From positions 2,356,001 through 2,420,000 of the forward strand of contig NC_088316.1 of the NCBI RefSeq assembly GCF_910592395.1: a stretch of 64,000 bases of DNA, read 5' to 3'. This stretch comes from Lineus longissimus (lineage: Eukaryota > Nemertea > Pilidiophora > Heteronemertea > Lineidae). This document shows positions 45,737 through 56,794 of the stretch, in pieces (the first letter of the stretch is position 1; each line of letters opens with the position of its first letter). The notes under the pieces were generated by a model. That model saw nothing but the letters and a program-made list of their open reading frames with translations. It did no database searches and was not told where the DNA came from. The position numbers were made by a program, and so were the translations under genes.

Positions 45737-45920
45737 CAAACAAAGCAAATCAAATGCACTCTCAGAACGCCTAAGCCGACTTCAGACATTGCCTAGAGAC
45801 ACTGCGATCCTTTCTTCAAGGTAAAACGCATGACTGGTCAGCGCCAAAATAAATTTTCCCTCAGCCACGGCAATAAGAGGCACTTATTTGCAAACTTCAT
45901 GATGACTCATTTATTTTCAG
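45737..45920. promoter_or_regulatory. Divergent ETFDH/TMEM33 promoter and TMEM33 5' UTR intron
   Basis: Only 186 bp separate the two start codons (45736 on -, 45923 on +). A likely 5' UTR donor 'ttcaag|gtaaaa' at 45820/45821 and the acceptor 'ttattttcag' ending at 45920 suggest a 100 bp intron just before the TMEM33 ATG. Both transcription starts would then fall in roughly 45740-45815. No TATA box is apparent. Confidence 0.7.
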
Positions 45921-45922
45921 CC

Positions 45923-48900
45923 ATGCCGATTTCTGAGAATGAGAACAATGATGCCACTTCAGATCCTGCAGGAGATGGAGGCACTGCTAGCAGTAGCAGC
46001 AATGGGAGTGGTGGTACCCCACCGCCACAACAAGGGGGTTACAACTTCCAAGCAGTCAAGGTACGAAATATTGGAAAAAAGTTGAAGAACATGTTTGAGT
46101 TTATTCCTTACCTCTTGTCTTAATCTATTGTAATCTAATCGGAGCGCACTTAACTTCATAGTCAGAGTCCACTTGACTTCTTCATCTAATGAAGTCGTAG
46201 CCAGAGGTGTGGCAAAGTCAGAACTATACTTTGACCACCTCTCTCTTGTGTCCTTGTGGTTGAAGGAGGAGTGTTGAAAGCTATGCCGGACCAGGACTAC
46301 TGAAGCATCTTGTCCTACCACTCAGAATTTTTTAAAAAGGTGAAGTGTGTTGGCCATAAACAAAAAAACATTGCCATGAGGATGTAAAAATTGGATCAAA
46401 ACTTGTACAGCTTGAAAAGTGTACAACCAAGTTGTGAAAGTATTGGGCCACTGTCCAAAAACCTTCATGTTTGACTTGTCATATGTCTTTCTTATCATGT
46501 GACTTGTTACCCTATTATGATTTCAGGAACATATGATGGCAAACAAAGTTGAAGCTGCCTTGTGGGGCACGAGAGTCTTCACGGTGTTTTCTGCCATCTT
46601 CTTCATGATACCACTCTTGGGGTCAGTATCAGCTGCAAAACTAAGCACTACCTAGGGGCTAGCTTGTTGATAATCAAGGGAGAGTTTTTTTCTCTAACCC
46701 ACAATTAAGGGATAATCAAGGCTCATTCAGGAGATGTGAGCTTTTATATTTTCAAGAGGTCTTATTTGGATCAAGATGATTTTCTGTACACTGATTTTCT
46801 ATACACTAAATGACTAACCCTTAACATCAGGTTCAATTTCTTTATCAAAGAGGGTGTCAAGCTAAATCAGAAATAGACTGAGCATGATTGGATGTTAAAA
46901 AAATTTTTTTCTTCAGAAATCAAATGTCATTCTACCAGCGATCGCTGATCAGCAGTGCAGCTACTAGCGCCCTCCGACTTCACCAGCGACTACCAAACTT
47001 TCAGCTGAACCGAGAATTCTTCGGCCTTCTCTTCATGGAGGATAGCTGCCACTATCTCCTCTTTGCATTGATATTCATTAACAGTCACCCAGTGACATGT
47101 ATCCTTTATCAAAAGCAACGGAAATTAGAGCTAGTGTCCATTCCTGGCAATTCTGGGCTGTATTTATCAAGAAAATGCAGGTCATTTTGAAAAATTGATG
47201 GTTTGCCTTGTAATAGAGTAATAGGGTAACAGGTCTTTGCTTACTTGCTTCTTTGCACCCTGGAGAATCTATTCCCCAGATTGCTGAGAATCGGACAGGC
47301 CTTCCAGCTTGCCGAGTTTGCCTGTTCTGAGAAAGGAAAAAGTTGATCAGTAAAGTTTGATAAACTGTGTTTTTGAAGTCTTCTAACACCAATTTTTCAA
47401 GCTGGGTTTCATTTGTCATACCATACCAGAATCAGTTGCTCACTGCTGGACATGAGCTGAGTTAAGAAGTTGGAAACCACGCTTGGCTAAAGTACCAGCA
47501 AACTACTATGAAATCCCAGTACCGCCCGTTCTCATCAACTGCCGTATACATGTACGCTTTGTCTTTACCATCGTCGTCTGCCTTAACCCGTCCACAGTGG
47601 CTTTGATTCCAGTGTTCCTTTTTGCTCTTTTACACGCCACCAACTTCACAAAAGTTATATTGGATGTGAGTATGATTTGAGATTTCTCACTATCTCTTTG
47701 TATGCTGTCAATGACGTAATGTCCTGAAAGCACTAGTCACCGACAGTGTGCGAATCTGTCCTTTGTCAAATTGGGTTTACCCGCTAAGTTACCGACTGAC
47801 AATTCTCTGAAGTGAGATGAGCAGATATGCCAAGGCAGGCTCAAAATCCCACGCAAGTCAAATGTGTTCTTGCTGTTTTGAACAAAACGCCATACGAAGT
47901 TGGAATCCCTGGCTCCCATTTGAGTGTATGCTAGTATCGGCAGACATATGCGTAACTGCCTTAATAGCAAATGCTGTCCAAAAAAATACCTGGTACGTGT
48001 ATTTCTTTGCCATGTGGCCATTTGTTGGAAGGTAAAGAAGCTCTCTATTCTAACTTCATGACGTTACATATGTAATGGTAATGATCTATGTAATGATTAC
48101 ATTATGTAATGGTAATGATCTATGTAATGATTACATTATGTAATGGTAATGATCTGTGTAATGATTTGTTCAATTCACGAACGAACTGTGGTTTTGTTCT
48201 TCAGAAACTTGGACCAAATTCCCTGCAGACGTTAAGAAATCTCATTACGAAGCTGGAACTGCAGCAGCGATCCATTCTAAGGTTTATAGCCTGTACGGAG
48301 ATATTCCTCATGCCAGCTATCATCATCATGATATTCACGTAAGATCCTCTTTCATCAATATATACACCGTTTAATTCCCCTTCATTCTAATATTTCCGTA
48401 TTTTGACAATTTCGCCCGCTTGAGAGACGTTGTTTCAAGATCGTGGCAGCACCATCGTGGAAAAGGATTTTCCAACTAGCAGGCGAAAAAAGAACGATTA
48501 ATGAGTAATCATTGGATGCCGACTGATTTTACACATAGTTGCAGATAGGTAACTCTATCTTGGAGTACAACGGCACTGTTCTCGATCATATTAGGACAAA
48601 TCACCAGTTCAAAGTAGACCAAGTTCCCTTCCTGTGAAGTGTTTAAATCAGAGCTAATATGGTCGTAGTTGACGCTCCGCTCTTAACTCAATATTTTGAT
48701 CACCAGTCTGACCCCAGCTTATGCCTTGAGTCCCCCTCCAAACTTTGACCTGAAACTTGAACGGTTTATTCCAAGTCTGTGCAATGTTTATTTTTGTTCT
48801 GTCTATTTCAGGGGTCGATCAAGTATACTGTTACCGTTCGTTTATTATCGATTTCTCACGCTAAGATACGCCTCAAGGAGGAACCCATATTCCAGGTGAG

Positions 48901-49455
48901 ATAGGCCAGATTAATACTGCCTCTAGTTAACTGCTAATGAAAGTTTACTTAGCATTTTAAATAATATGATAGTATTGAGTTCTTATATAACACCTTTCCA
49001 GGTTTCCCTGCTCAAAGCGCTATTGCGATATCATATTATTACCCTGGTCTCCACAGAAATCAATCAGGGGTTTCAAGGAGCAACCAGAAGGTGCTCACTT
49101 GAACTCGACCAGTAGGGGCACCAAGCTATTGTTGGTGGGTAGCTTACTGTGACTTGCTTAGGAATACAATTGTTCAGTGGATGAGGCTGCTTCTAATTTG
49201 TATCCCAGTTTCCTTTAGCCTGCCCCTTTAGGCCTTTCCGGTGCTGCTACAGAGCTTGATGCAATTTTCAGCTTTCAATCATGCGTTTCTTGAATTTCTT
49301 TCAGACAACTCTTCTATGAAATGCGCGTGGTTGTTCATCAGCTGGTCTCCAAGCCACAGTGTCCAGGATTCATCAGCAGCCTGTGTTTCAAGGTGATGGA
49401 TATCATTTGCAAGTTAGCCCCACAAGTCGCACCAGATGCAGCCCGGGCTCAGTGA
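45923..49455 (+). CDS. TMEM33: TMEM33, ER multi-pass membrane protein, complete
   Basis: Seven coding exons: 45923-46060, 46527-46621, 46917-47098, 47598-47665, 48205-48338, 48812-48895, 49305-49455. Total 852 nt, 283 residues; human TMEM33 is 247. All phases agree. The N-terminal exon encodes an Asp/Gly/Ser-rich stretch that is longer than in vertebrates. After it come hydrophobic segments and the family signature phrases SALRLHQRLPNFQL, EDSCHYLLFALIFINSHPVT, RFIACTEIFLMPA and PFVYYRFLTLRYASRRNPY. The C-terminal helix region follows. TMEM33 (fungal Pom33/Per33) sits in the ER and nuclear envelope, binds reticulons and has been linked to the unfolded protein response and calcium handling. It is transcribed divergently from ETFDH. 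A first AATAAA is at 49551-49556, 96 nt after the stop. Confidence 0.97.
48067..48165 (+). repeat. 34 bp minisatellite in TMEM33 intron 4
   Basis: Three tandem units of about 34 bp built on 'taatggtaatgatctatgta' followed by 'atgattacattatg'. Confidence 0.85.
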
Positions 49456-49815
49456 GAAGGACTTGATCACACCTGGGGTTTGCTGCACAAAGATTTTCAT
49501 CGCAAAACGAGACGTTTTTGCCATTTTCAGAAAATGGTATCAAACTTTGGAATAAACTGAAATCTTTGCATGTTATTCATATTTAATGGTTTACAGTTTG
49601 CATGAATGTTCTGAACTTTGCAGGGCAGGGAGTCATTATATGGAAAATACTATAGTAATAATATGGTTTTAACTCCATAATGTGGTTATTGCACTTATCT
49701 TGTTTTGCGATGAAACCCAACACAAGTTACCTTTGGGTGTTTTTTTTACGTAGAGCCACCGAACCTTGAGGTGAAACATCAGGGCTGAAATTTCTGTGAC
49801 TTTCATGACTGGCCA
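49456..49815 (+). other. TMEM33 3' UTR / flank
   Basis: No further exon. Candidate poly(A) signals are AATAAA at 49551 and, after the SINE, at 50353. Confidence 0.55.
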
Positions 49816-50096
49816 GGAGCCACGGTGGTGTATTGGCTCGGGCCTCGGACTTGCGGTCAAGAGGTCTCTAGTCACCCACTGCCGGCGTGAGACTCTGGGC
49901 AGGTCTCTTTGTCAGGTCCACCCAGGTCTTTAAATGGGTACCAGTCGGAAATGCTCAGGTTGTAACACTGATTACAGAGCAACTCATCTGAGTTCTACTG
50001 ATAGGTTTCAGCTTAGACTTGGGAATAAATGAAAAGTGCTTTGAGAATGTTGTACATTTTAGAGCGCTGTATAAGAATGTGAAGTTATTTTTTTAT
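49816..50096 (+). mobile_element. tRNA-derived SINE
   Basis: The head 'gagccacggtggtgtattgg' includes a box A-like 'tggtgtattgg', and a degraded box B-like 'ggtctctagtc' follows about 40 nt on. The tail 'aaaagtgctttgagaatg' and 'gagcgctgtataagaa' resembles the AGCGCTTTGAG...AGCGCTATATAA ends known from metazoan SINE/LINE partners. Overall length is about 280 bp. Confidence 0.65.
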
Positions 50097-50352
50097 TGAT
50101 CTTCAGCCAAATGACAGAAATGGATTCACTGAACTTGTGAAATGTTAGTGTGATCAATTGTGGCTGAAAATGGTTCCATCTGAATACGGTGATGACAGTT
50201 GTGAAATTTCAGCCCTGAACACCCATTGAGCATGTAAATGCATTTTTCATTCTGAAGCAGTAGCATACGGGTTGAGGTGACCAACTGCCACAATCAAAAA
50301 CCTCGGCAAAATTAATATATTCCTTTTTGCCTGTTTAGCAATCACCATTGAG

Positions 50353-50358
50353 AATAAA
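50353..50358 (+). promoter_or_regulatory. Distal candidate polyadenylation signal
   Basis: AATAAA (in 'gagaataaaat') about 900 nt after the TMEM33 stop. Use is unproven. Confidence 0.3.
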
Positions 50359-50664
50359 ATATGTCATTCTTCAATTACTTCTGTGGTGAATGGTTACCAT
50401 TCGATAAATTGTTTGAGGAGTTTTGCGGTTTAATGAGAGTGGACCAACTCAGTGCAGCTCATGACTTATCTAGCTCTAGTATATTGGTATCATAATGGAC
50501 TAAACTACAATGTTCTGTGTAGCCTATTGGTTACAGAACTGGCATTTGAATAACAGAATATTAACTTATTTTTTTGTAAATATGTCGACGTTATTGTCTA
50601 TATTATAATATATGTAGCAACATACAGATGTGAGATAGAAAATACTGTGACATAACGACTAGAT

Positions 50665-50884
50665 GTGACTCGCTCTACCAAAACTAGGCGCTTGTCGCAT
50701 CTGAACTCGACAGGTTGATACGGACTTGTTGTTCATTTCCCTATTGTAGACCTTTTGTGAAATCTATTACAAACTGATTTGGTCACATTTCACAAAAGGT
50801 CTACAATAGGGAAATGAACAACAAGTCCGTATCAACCTGTCAAGTTCAGATGCGACAGCGCCTAGTTTTGGTAGAGCGAGTCAC
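50665..50884. mobile_element. Foldback element with ~98 bp arms
   Basis: The left arm 50665-50763 is the reverse complement of the right arm 50787-50884 except for one mismatch and one 1-base indel. The 23 nt loop is 'ctattacaaactgatttgg' plus a few bases. AGAT flanks both ends (50661-50664 and 50885-50888), consistent with a 4 bp target duplication. The ends read GTGACTCGCT...AGCGAGTCAC. Confidence 0.85.
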
Positions 50885-50888
50885 AGAT

Positions 50889-52100
50889 TAGGATTGCCAT
50901 GTGTACTGCTTGTTCCCAATAGCCGCTGTTCGACAGGGGGCAGCACCTGTTGGGGAGGGTCTAGGAGACCAAGGGAGGTGGGGCACCCTTGAGAATGAAG
51001 GAGGTGGGTGGCCAGGGAAATTTTACCAAAATTCATGGCCACTTTTTGGCCAAGATTTCTGCAATATAAAGTGCAGGTTCTGCCTCCTTCTCTATCTGCT
51101 CCTGCATGATATGTTGAAATCATGGTATCTCCAACTACTTCTCAAGACACTCAACAAGTTTCAGTTCTGCAGCAAGGTTGGTTGCAAAATCTTTATATGC
51201 TTTATAGTTCGCCGGGCAACAATAATTGACTTTTTGAAATCCGTCTTTGTCCTGAAACGGTGATGGGAAAAGACAAATTTATACCTATAAGGCCGCAATT
51301 ATATAGAGTTCTTGTTTACACACGTGACGTGTCACTGTTCACAGGGGACATGAAGAACAAATGAGTCATTTCCAGAGAGCAGGCTGCACACGATTCACGA
51401 TTCACGATATCACTTTTCACCCTCGTGTCGTGTTTTCAGGTCTAACTTACGACAATTGAAACGTGAATCCCATATAACTCTGGCCTAAGGTGCTGCCCTC
51501 CAACAGAAAAATGAGCAATAGCGTGTCTAAAGTTAGCATAAATGCCTTACTAGGTACTTTTTCAGGTTCTTGTGAAAGTAACTGTCTGTTTCCAGATCTC
51601 ACATCAATGATAAATGTTTTCAAAAGGATGTTGAACAATCTCTGTATTTTCTTTATAAATGTTGTAAAACAATGTAAAACATCTGAGGAAGATTTGCTAT
51701 TGAAGGAAACTGGGCAGGTAATATATTCAGATTATCTATTTGTAGTTTCGTATTGTGTTACTTTTAAAGCACATTATTTTTCTTTTAATTTTCACTGACA
51801 ATTTTCATCATCAATTTTGTATTGTTGGCGACTTGGCCCATAATTGGGCCTTTGCCGTTTTGGATTCTGTTGCTGTTGCTGTCGAAAAACTGCCTGGTTT
51901 GTGATAATGTGCTGTCGGTTGACAGCATCTTTCTTGACATCGCCACCCTTTACTGTTCCCGTTGGTGCGTTGATGACAAAGTGCGCCACCAAATGGCGTA
52001 CATTTGACACCCAAAATGACATCTTGCTCTGGTGAGATCATCTGCACATCCACTAGAGCAGAAAGAACACACTCTTTTTTCTTGATCTCAATAGTTGTAG
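50889..52100. other. Mostly unassigned; coding-like fragment on - strand at 51792-52158
   Basis: No recognised gene. On the - strand, two overlapping frames (51811-52158 and 51792-52022) have protein-like composition, including a Gln run followed by NPKRQRPNYGPSRQQYKIDD before a stop. They could be a decayed or frameshifted exon. I recognise no family. Confidence 0.35.
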
Positions 52101-52513
52101 TTCCACCTATCATAAAACCCCGTGTCTTTTCAAGACCCGTGTCTTCACCGTGTGTCAAAAAAGCCGGGGCGCACTCTCACCTATCTATGGTGTCAGATAA
52201 TGGTTAATAGCCCCGGCGACAGGTGCGCTGTAGGTAGGGAGCTCTCCTGTGTTTCTTTCCCGTTGGAGGGGGCGCAATACCGAGGCAACTACACCGCGCT
52301 ATCTGTCACCGGATCTTAGAACTTGCAATTGCCATGTCTATTCAGATTCCACCTATCAAAAAACCCGTGTTGAACACGGGTCTAAATTAGCCCCCATTTA
52401 GCCCCATCGAGCTCGACGGAGCTTATAGACACGGGGATTTGACACACGGGTCTATTTAGACACGGCAATTCATAGGTGTAAGCGCAAAAGACACGGGGAT
52501 TTGATAGGTGGAA
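52101..52513. mobile_element. Nested TIR element with CCCGTGT motifs
   Basis: 'ttccacctatcataaaaccc' occurs at 52101 and 'ttccacctatcaaaaaaccc' at 52347. The inverted end 'ggggatttgataggtggaa' closes at 52513. Copies of ACACGGG or its complement recur inside. Either a 167 bp element lies next to a solo end, or one 413 bp element has a duplicated end. Confidence 0.65.
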
Positions 52514-52834
52514 GTACGACTGATGTTTTGAGATAAGACATCCAGTTTAGGACCTCCCAGTCTGCTAGCTTTGTATGCCTGATATCAAATAACTGCCTGG
52601 TATCAGTTGAGAAGTACTGATAAGTGAGATTAATGGTTATTTTTTTCTCATCCATGCATGTATACATGATTGTAAGGTCTCGATGTGTTGTTGCCAAGGT
52701 ATAAATGTTTCTCTTTGGTAAATATAAATGCATATGAAAACAAGCTTTGCTTTGTGTGACGTCTTTAGAATTCCAGTAGCTGGCTTCCCAGGCAATCGGA
52801 CATGGCTGGGAGACTCGGTACCAATGGTTTAAGG

Positions 52835-52950
52835 AATTGATACCTCACTGGAGGTATTGCTTGTCTCTTGGGTGGAGGGTGGAGCCAACATTTTAGCTCC
52901 ACCAGAGTAGTTTAGGTGAGACCATCAATACCGACAGTGAGGTATCAATT
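52835..52950. mobile_element. 116 bp inverted-repeat element
   Basis: Ends 'aattgatacctcactg' and 'cagtgaggtatcaatt' are inverted repeats, and an inner pair 'ggtggagc...gctccacc' adds a second stem. A related half-copy lies at about 58826-58910 (GCTCCACC...GGTATCAATCCC). Confidence 0.65.
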
Positions 52951-53229
52951 TCTATTCAGGTCTATGCACATCCAGGTATTGTCTGTAGGCGAAGGAAATT
53001 TTATTCCTCCAAATGTCCCACCTAAAAACTGCGCATTTCCAGACTGTGGAAAGACGAGTGACGTTTGTTCAGATGTCAAACAACATGACCTGGAACAAAG
53101 GTAGTGGACACTGGTGGACGCTCTTTAGTACGACCCTCACAGACGGAATGCATTGGCTTCATTGAGGCTCATCTGGCAGTCTTATGTGCAGTCCAGTGGT
53201 TGAGGCAGAGGCAGAAACGGTGCACATCG

Positions 53230-53965
53230 TGATGTGAAGTTGTCTTCATTGAGCCTTGTCTGAGAGTTCTGTCTTCACTCTTGTTGAGACAGACCCATGG
53301 AGAACAACCAACCATTGCAGTGTCTCCGCTGAGCCTCGTCTGAGAGTTCTGTCTTCACTCCTGTTGAGACAGACCCATGGAGCCCGGCAGTGTCTCCGTT
53401 TAGCCTTGGCTGAGAGTTCTGTCTCGACTCCAGTTGAGAGAGACCCATCGAGAACAACCAACCATTGCATTGTCTCCGCTGAGCCTCGTCTGAGAGTTCT
53501 GTCTTCACTCTTGTTGAGACAGACCCATGGAGAACAACCAACCATTGCATTGTCTCCGCTGAGCCTCGTCTGAGAGTTCTGTCTTCACTCTTGTTGAGAC
53601 AGACCCATGGAGAACAACGAACCATTGCATTGTCTCCGCTGAGCCTCGTCTGAGAGTTCTGTCTTCACTCCTGTTGAGACAGACCCATGGAGAACAACCA
53701 ACCATTGCATTGTCTCCGCTGAGCCTCGTCTGAGAGTTCTGTCTTCACTCTTGTTGAGACAGCCCCGTGGAGAACAACCAACCATTGCATTGTCTCCGTT
53801 GAGCCTCGTCTGAGAGTTCTGTCTTCACTCCAGTTGAGACAGACCCATGGAGAACAGCAATTCCCGGCAGTGTCTCCGTTTAGCCTTGGTTTGTCTTCAC
53901 TCTTGTTGAGGCAGACCCATGGAGCCAACGCTGGCAGTGTCTCCTTGAGTCTTGTCTGAGAGTTG
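53230..53965 (+). repeat. 80 bp satellite array, forward half
   Basis: About nine tandem units of roughly 80 bp, marked by 'gttgagacagacccatgg' (53283, 53363, 53513, 53593, 53673, 53753, 53833, 53905) plus one variant. Some units differ in length. The frames through it are not genes. Confidence 0.93.
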
Positions 53966-54059
53966 TCTGATGCATTGACTGTATGATAGACAAGTGGCCT
54001 TCTTCTAAGACAATGTGCACATCCAGGGATTGTCTGTCGGAAAGGCAAGTGGCGTTCTT

Positions 54060-55340
54060 GTCTCAAACCAGAGTGGAGACAGAACTACCAGGCGGGGTGA
54101 GGCTGAGTCGAGATAAAACTGCCAGCAAAGGCTCAATTAAAACATATGTCTCGGTCAAGATTAATTTTGGTCCAACCCGGTTGGAGACAGCACTGCCATA
54201 CGAGCGAGTTGAGACTCAATGAGGACATGTCTTCATGTCACGATTGGTTATGCTCCATGTCTGCTTCAACAATTAAGAATGGAGAAGGAACTACAGGCGA
54301 GGTGAGCGAAGGCAGCACTTTCGGCCCAACAAAGACATGACTTCAGAATTGTGGTTGCTCCATCTTCCTGTCTCAAACAGAGTCGAGACAGAACTCCGAT
54401 ACAAGGCTCAAGGAGACACTGTCAGAGTTGGCTCCATTGGTCTGTCTCAACAAGAGTGAAGACAGAGCTCTCAGCCAAGGCTAAACGGAGACACTGCCGG
54501 GATTGTTCTCCATGGGTCTGTCTCAACTTGAGTCGCGACAGAACTCCGAGACAAGGCTCAAGGAGAAAAGACTAGGATTGGTTGATCTCCATGGGCTTGT
54601 CTCAATTAGAGTAAGGACAGATTTCTCAGACAAGGCTGATTAAGACAATGGCAGTGTTGGTTGTTCTCCATGGGTCTGTCTCAACTGGAGTCGAGACAGA
54701 ACTCCGAGACAAGACTCAAGGAGACACTGCCAGAGTTGGCTCCATTGGTCTGTCTCAAGAGTGAAGACAGAACTCTCAGCCAAGGCTAAACGGAGACACT
54801 GCCGGGGATTGTTCTCCATGGGTCTGTCTCAACTTGAGTCGCGACAGAACTCCGAGACAAGGCTCAAGGAGAAAAGACTAGGATTGGTTGATCTCCATGG
54901 GCTTGTCTCAATTAGAGTAAGGACAGATTTCTCAGACAAGGCTGATTAAGACAATGGCAGTGTTGGTTGTTCTCCATGGGTCTGTCTCAACTGGAGTCGA
55001 GACAGAACTCCGAGACAAGACTCAAGGAGACACTGCCAGAGTTGGCTCCATTGGTCTGTCTCAAGAGTGAAGACAGAACTCTCAGCCAAGGCTAAACGGA
55101 GACACTGCCGGGGATTGTTCTCCATGGGTTTGTCTCAACTGGAGTCGAGACAGAACTCTCAGGCAAGGCTCAAGGAGAAAAGACTAGGATTGGTTGATCT
55201 CCATGGGCTTGTCTCAATTAGAGTAAGGACAGATTTCTCAGACAAGGCTGATTAAGACAATGGCAGTGTTGGTTGTTCTCCATGGGTCTGTCTCAACTAC
55301 AGTGAAGACAGGACTGATAGCCAAGATGTGGCAAGGGTCA
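54060..55340 (-). repeat. Same satellite in inverted orientation, with 306 bp higher-order unit
   Basis: The same monomer family runs on the opposite strand ('ccatgggtctgtctcaac'). Identical multi-monomer blocks start at 54761 and 55067, a 306 bp higher-order period of four diverged monomers. With the forward half this makes a large imperfect palindrome centred near 54.0 kb. Confidence 0.9.
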
Positions 55341-55972
55341 TACGGATTTATATACCGTGGCCCCATGTTGTATCAAATGACTTTTGCCAATGAGAGAGTA
55401 CCGGCCTGGCCCCTTAGCGTAGCGGAACGAAGCCTATTTTAATGGACTAATGAGACAGCTGCACTCTGAATTCTGTCCTCACTCAAGGCAAATCAGGTCT
55501 CTTGTCTTCTTGGTTGAGATAATACTGGTATTTCACTTGCGGACAACATCAGCTTTATAATCTTACCTCGATGCCGATGGTAGGCCTATAGCTCAGAATT
55601 AAGGAATGAGAAGTATTCTATATTGACAAAGACACATACAAGATGACACCCTAAAAAGCAGAGGCGAACACGGCAGAGTACTGTCACAATCAACTGGGCT
55701 TTCAGCTGGGACAAGTATATTCTTAGGATACAGCCTTTATTCAATTTCCTCATACTTTTTTGGGCTCTGTGGTACTTACTGTCTCAATTGACTATGTCCT
55801 AAAACCTATCCTCAAAGACATGGTTTATTATCAATGACACTATCGCAACTCATACCATAGCTGGGACAGCTCTTCTCTACCGCAGGCACAAGGGCCTGAC
55901 GAAACAGATATTGGATTCGCCATGGTAAAATCAGAATTGTAACAGCCACTGTCATTAGCTTGGTTGTGACAG
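55341..55972. other. Satellite flank, no gene seen
   Basis: Only weak echoes of the satellite motif are visible, and no exon. Confidence 0.5.
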
Positions 55973-56092
55973 TGGGTGATATTAATAATGACTAGCAAAT
56001 GCTTTTATCTGAAACTCCATGTACATTTACACTACACCTTTCTGTACAAAATTGAAGTAAAAGCATTTGCTAGACTTTATTCATATCAGCCA
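55973..56092. mobile_element. 120 bp MITE, family 3, copy 1
   Basis: The ends GTGATATTAATAATGACTAG and CTAGACTTTATTCATATCAG are inverted, with about 35 bp near-perfect terminal repeats. It is the most diverged of three copies. Confidence 0.85.
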
Positions 56093-56100
56093 ATGTCTAG

Positions 56101-56620
56101 AACGAGTGAAGCCGGCTGGTAACTACTATTCAGATCTTGGACAATGGGTGATATGAATAAAGACTAGCAAATGCTTTTATTCCGGTTTTGTACAGGAAGG
56201 CCTAGTGTAAATGTACATGGAGATTTAGATAAAAGCATTTGCTAGTCTTTATTCATATCACCCATTGTAGCAGCTCCTATCATTAGATTGGTTGTGACAT
56301 GGTCTCTACAGGGAGCAAGCTGAGGCCAAGTGGAGACAGAACTGCCAAGGCCCCAGATGTCATAAGGTCGTCAGGACTGGTTGTCCTCTATGTTTCTGGT
56401 TCAACCTGAGTGGAGACAGGACGAGTGAAGCCGGCTGGTAACTACTATTCAGATCGTGGACATTGTAGCAGCTCCTATCATCAGATTGGTTGTGACATGG
56501 TCTCTACAGGGAGCAAGCTGAGGCCAAGTGGAGACAGAACTGCCAAGGCCCCAGATGTCATAAGGTCGTCATGACTGGTTGTCCTCTATGTTTCTGGTTC
56601 AACCTGAGTGGAGACAGAAT
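56101..56620 (+). repeat. ~200 bp local tandem duplication, one copy interrupted by MITE
   Basis: Copy A is 56101-56142 plus 56264-56419, copy B about 56420-56616. They match almost base for base from 'acgagtgaagccggctggta' to 'cctgagtggagacag'. Copy A carries the MITE, copy B does not. Confidence 0.9.
56145..56264. mobile_element. 120 bp MITE, family 3, copy 2
   Basis: Inverted ends GGGTGATATGAATAAAGACT. The corresponding empty site is present at about 56461 ('gtggacattgtagcagctcc'). No duplication longer than 1 bp is evident when the filled and empty sites are compared. Confidence 0.9.
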
Positions 56621-56670
56621 TGTCTTCCTGTTTGTCATCTGGAGGAATGTTGTGTCTTTACTACAGATAA

Positions 56671-56790
56671 TGGGTGATATGAATAAAGACCAGCAAATGC
56701 TTTTACTTCAATTTTGTACAGGAAGGTCTAGTGTAAATGTCCATGGAGTTTTAGATAAAAGCATTTGCTAGTCTTTATTCATATCGCCCA
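56671..56790. mobile_element. 120 bp MITE, family 3, copy 3
   Basis: Ends TGGGTGATATGAATAAAGAC and GTCTTTATTCATATCGCCCA. Its interior matches copy 2 closely. Confidence 0.88.
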
Positions 56791-56794
56791 ATGC

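Noticed and set aside
53245-54066. Long overlapping frames in the 80 bp satellite with repeated 'SPWVCLNKSEDRTLRRGSAE'
   Set aside because: 80 is not divisible by three, so frames change at each unit. Both strands are equally open and no splice or start context exists.
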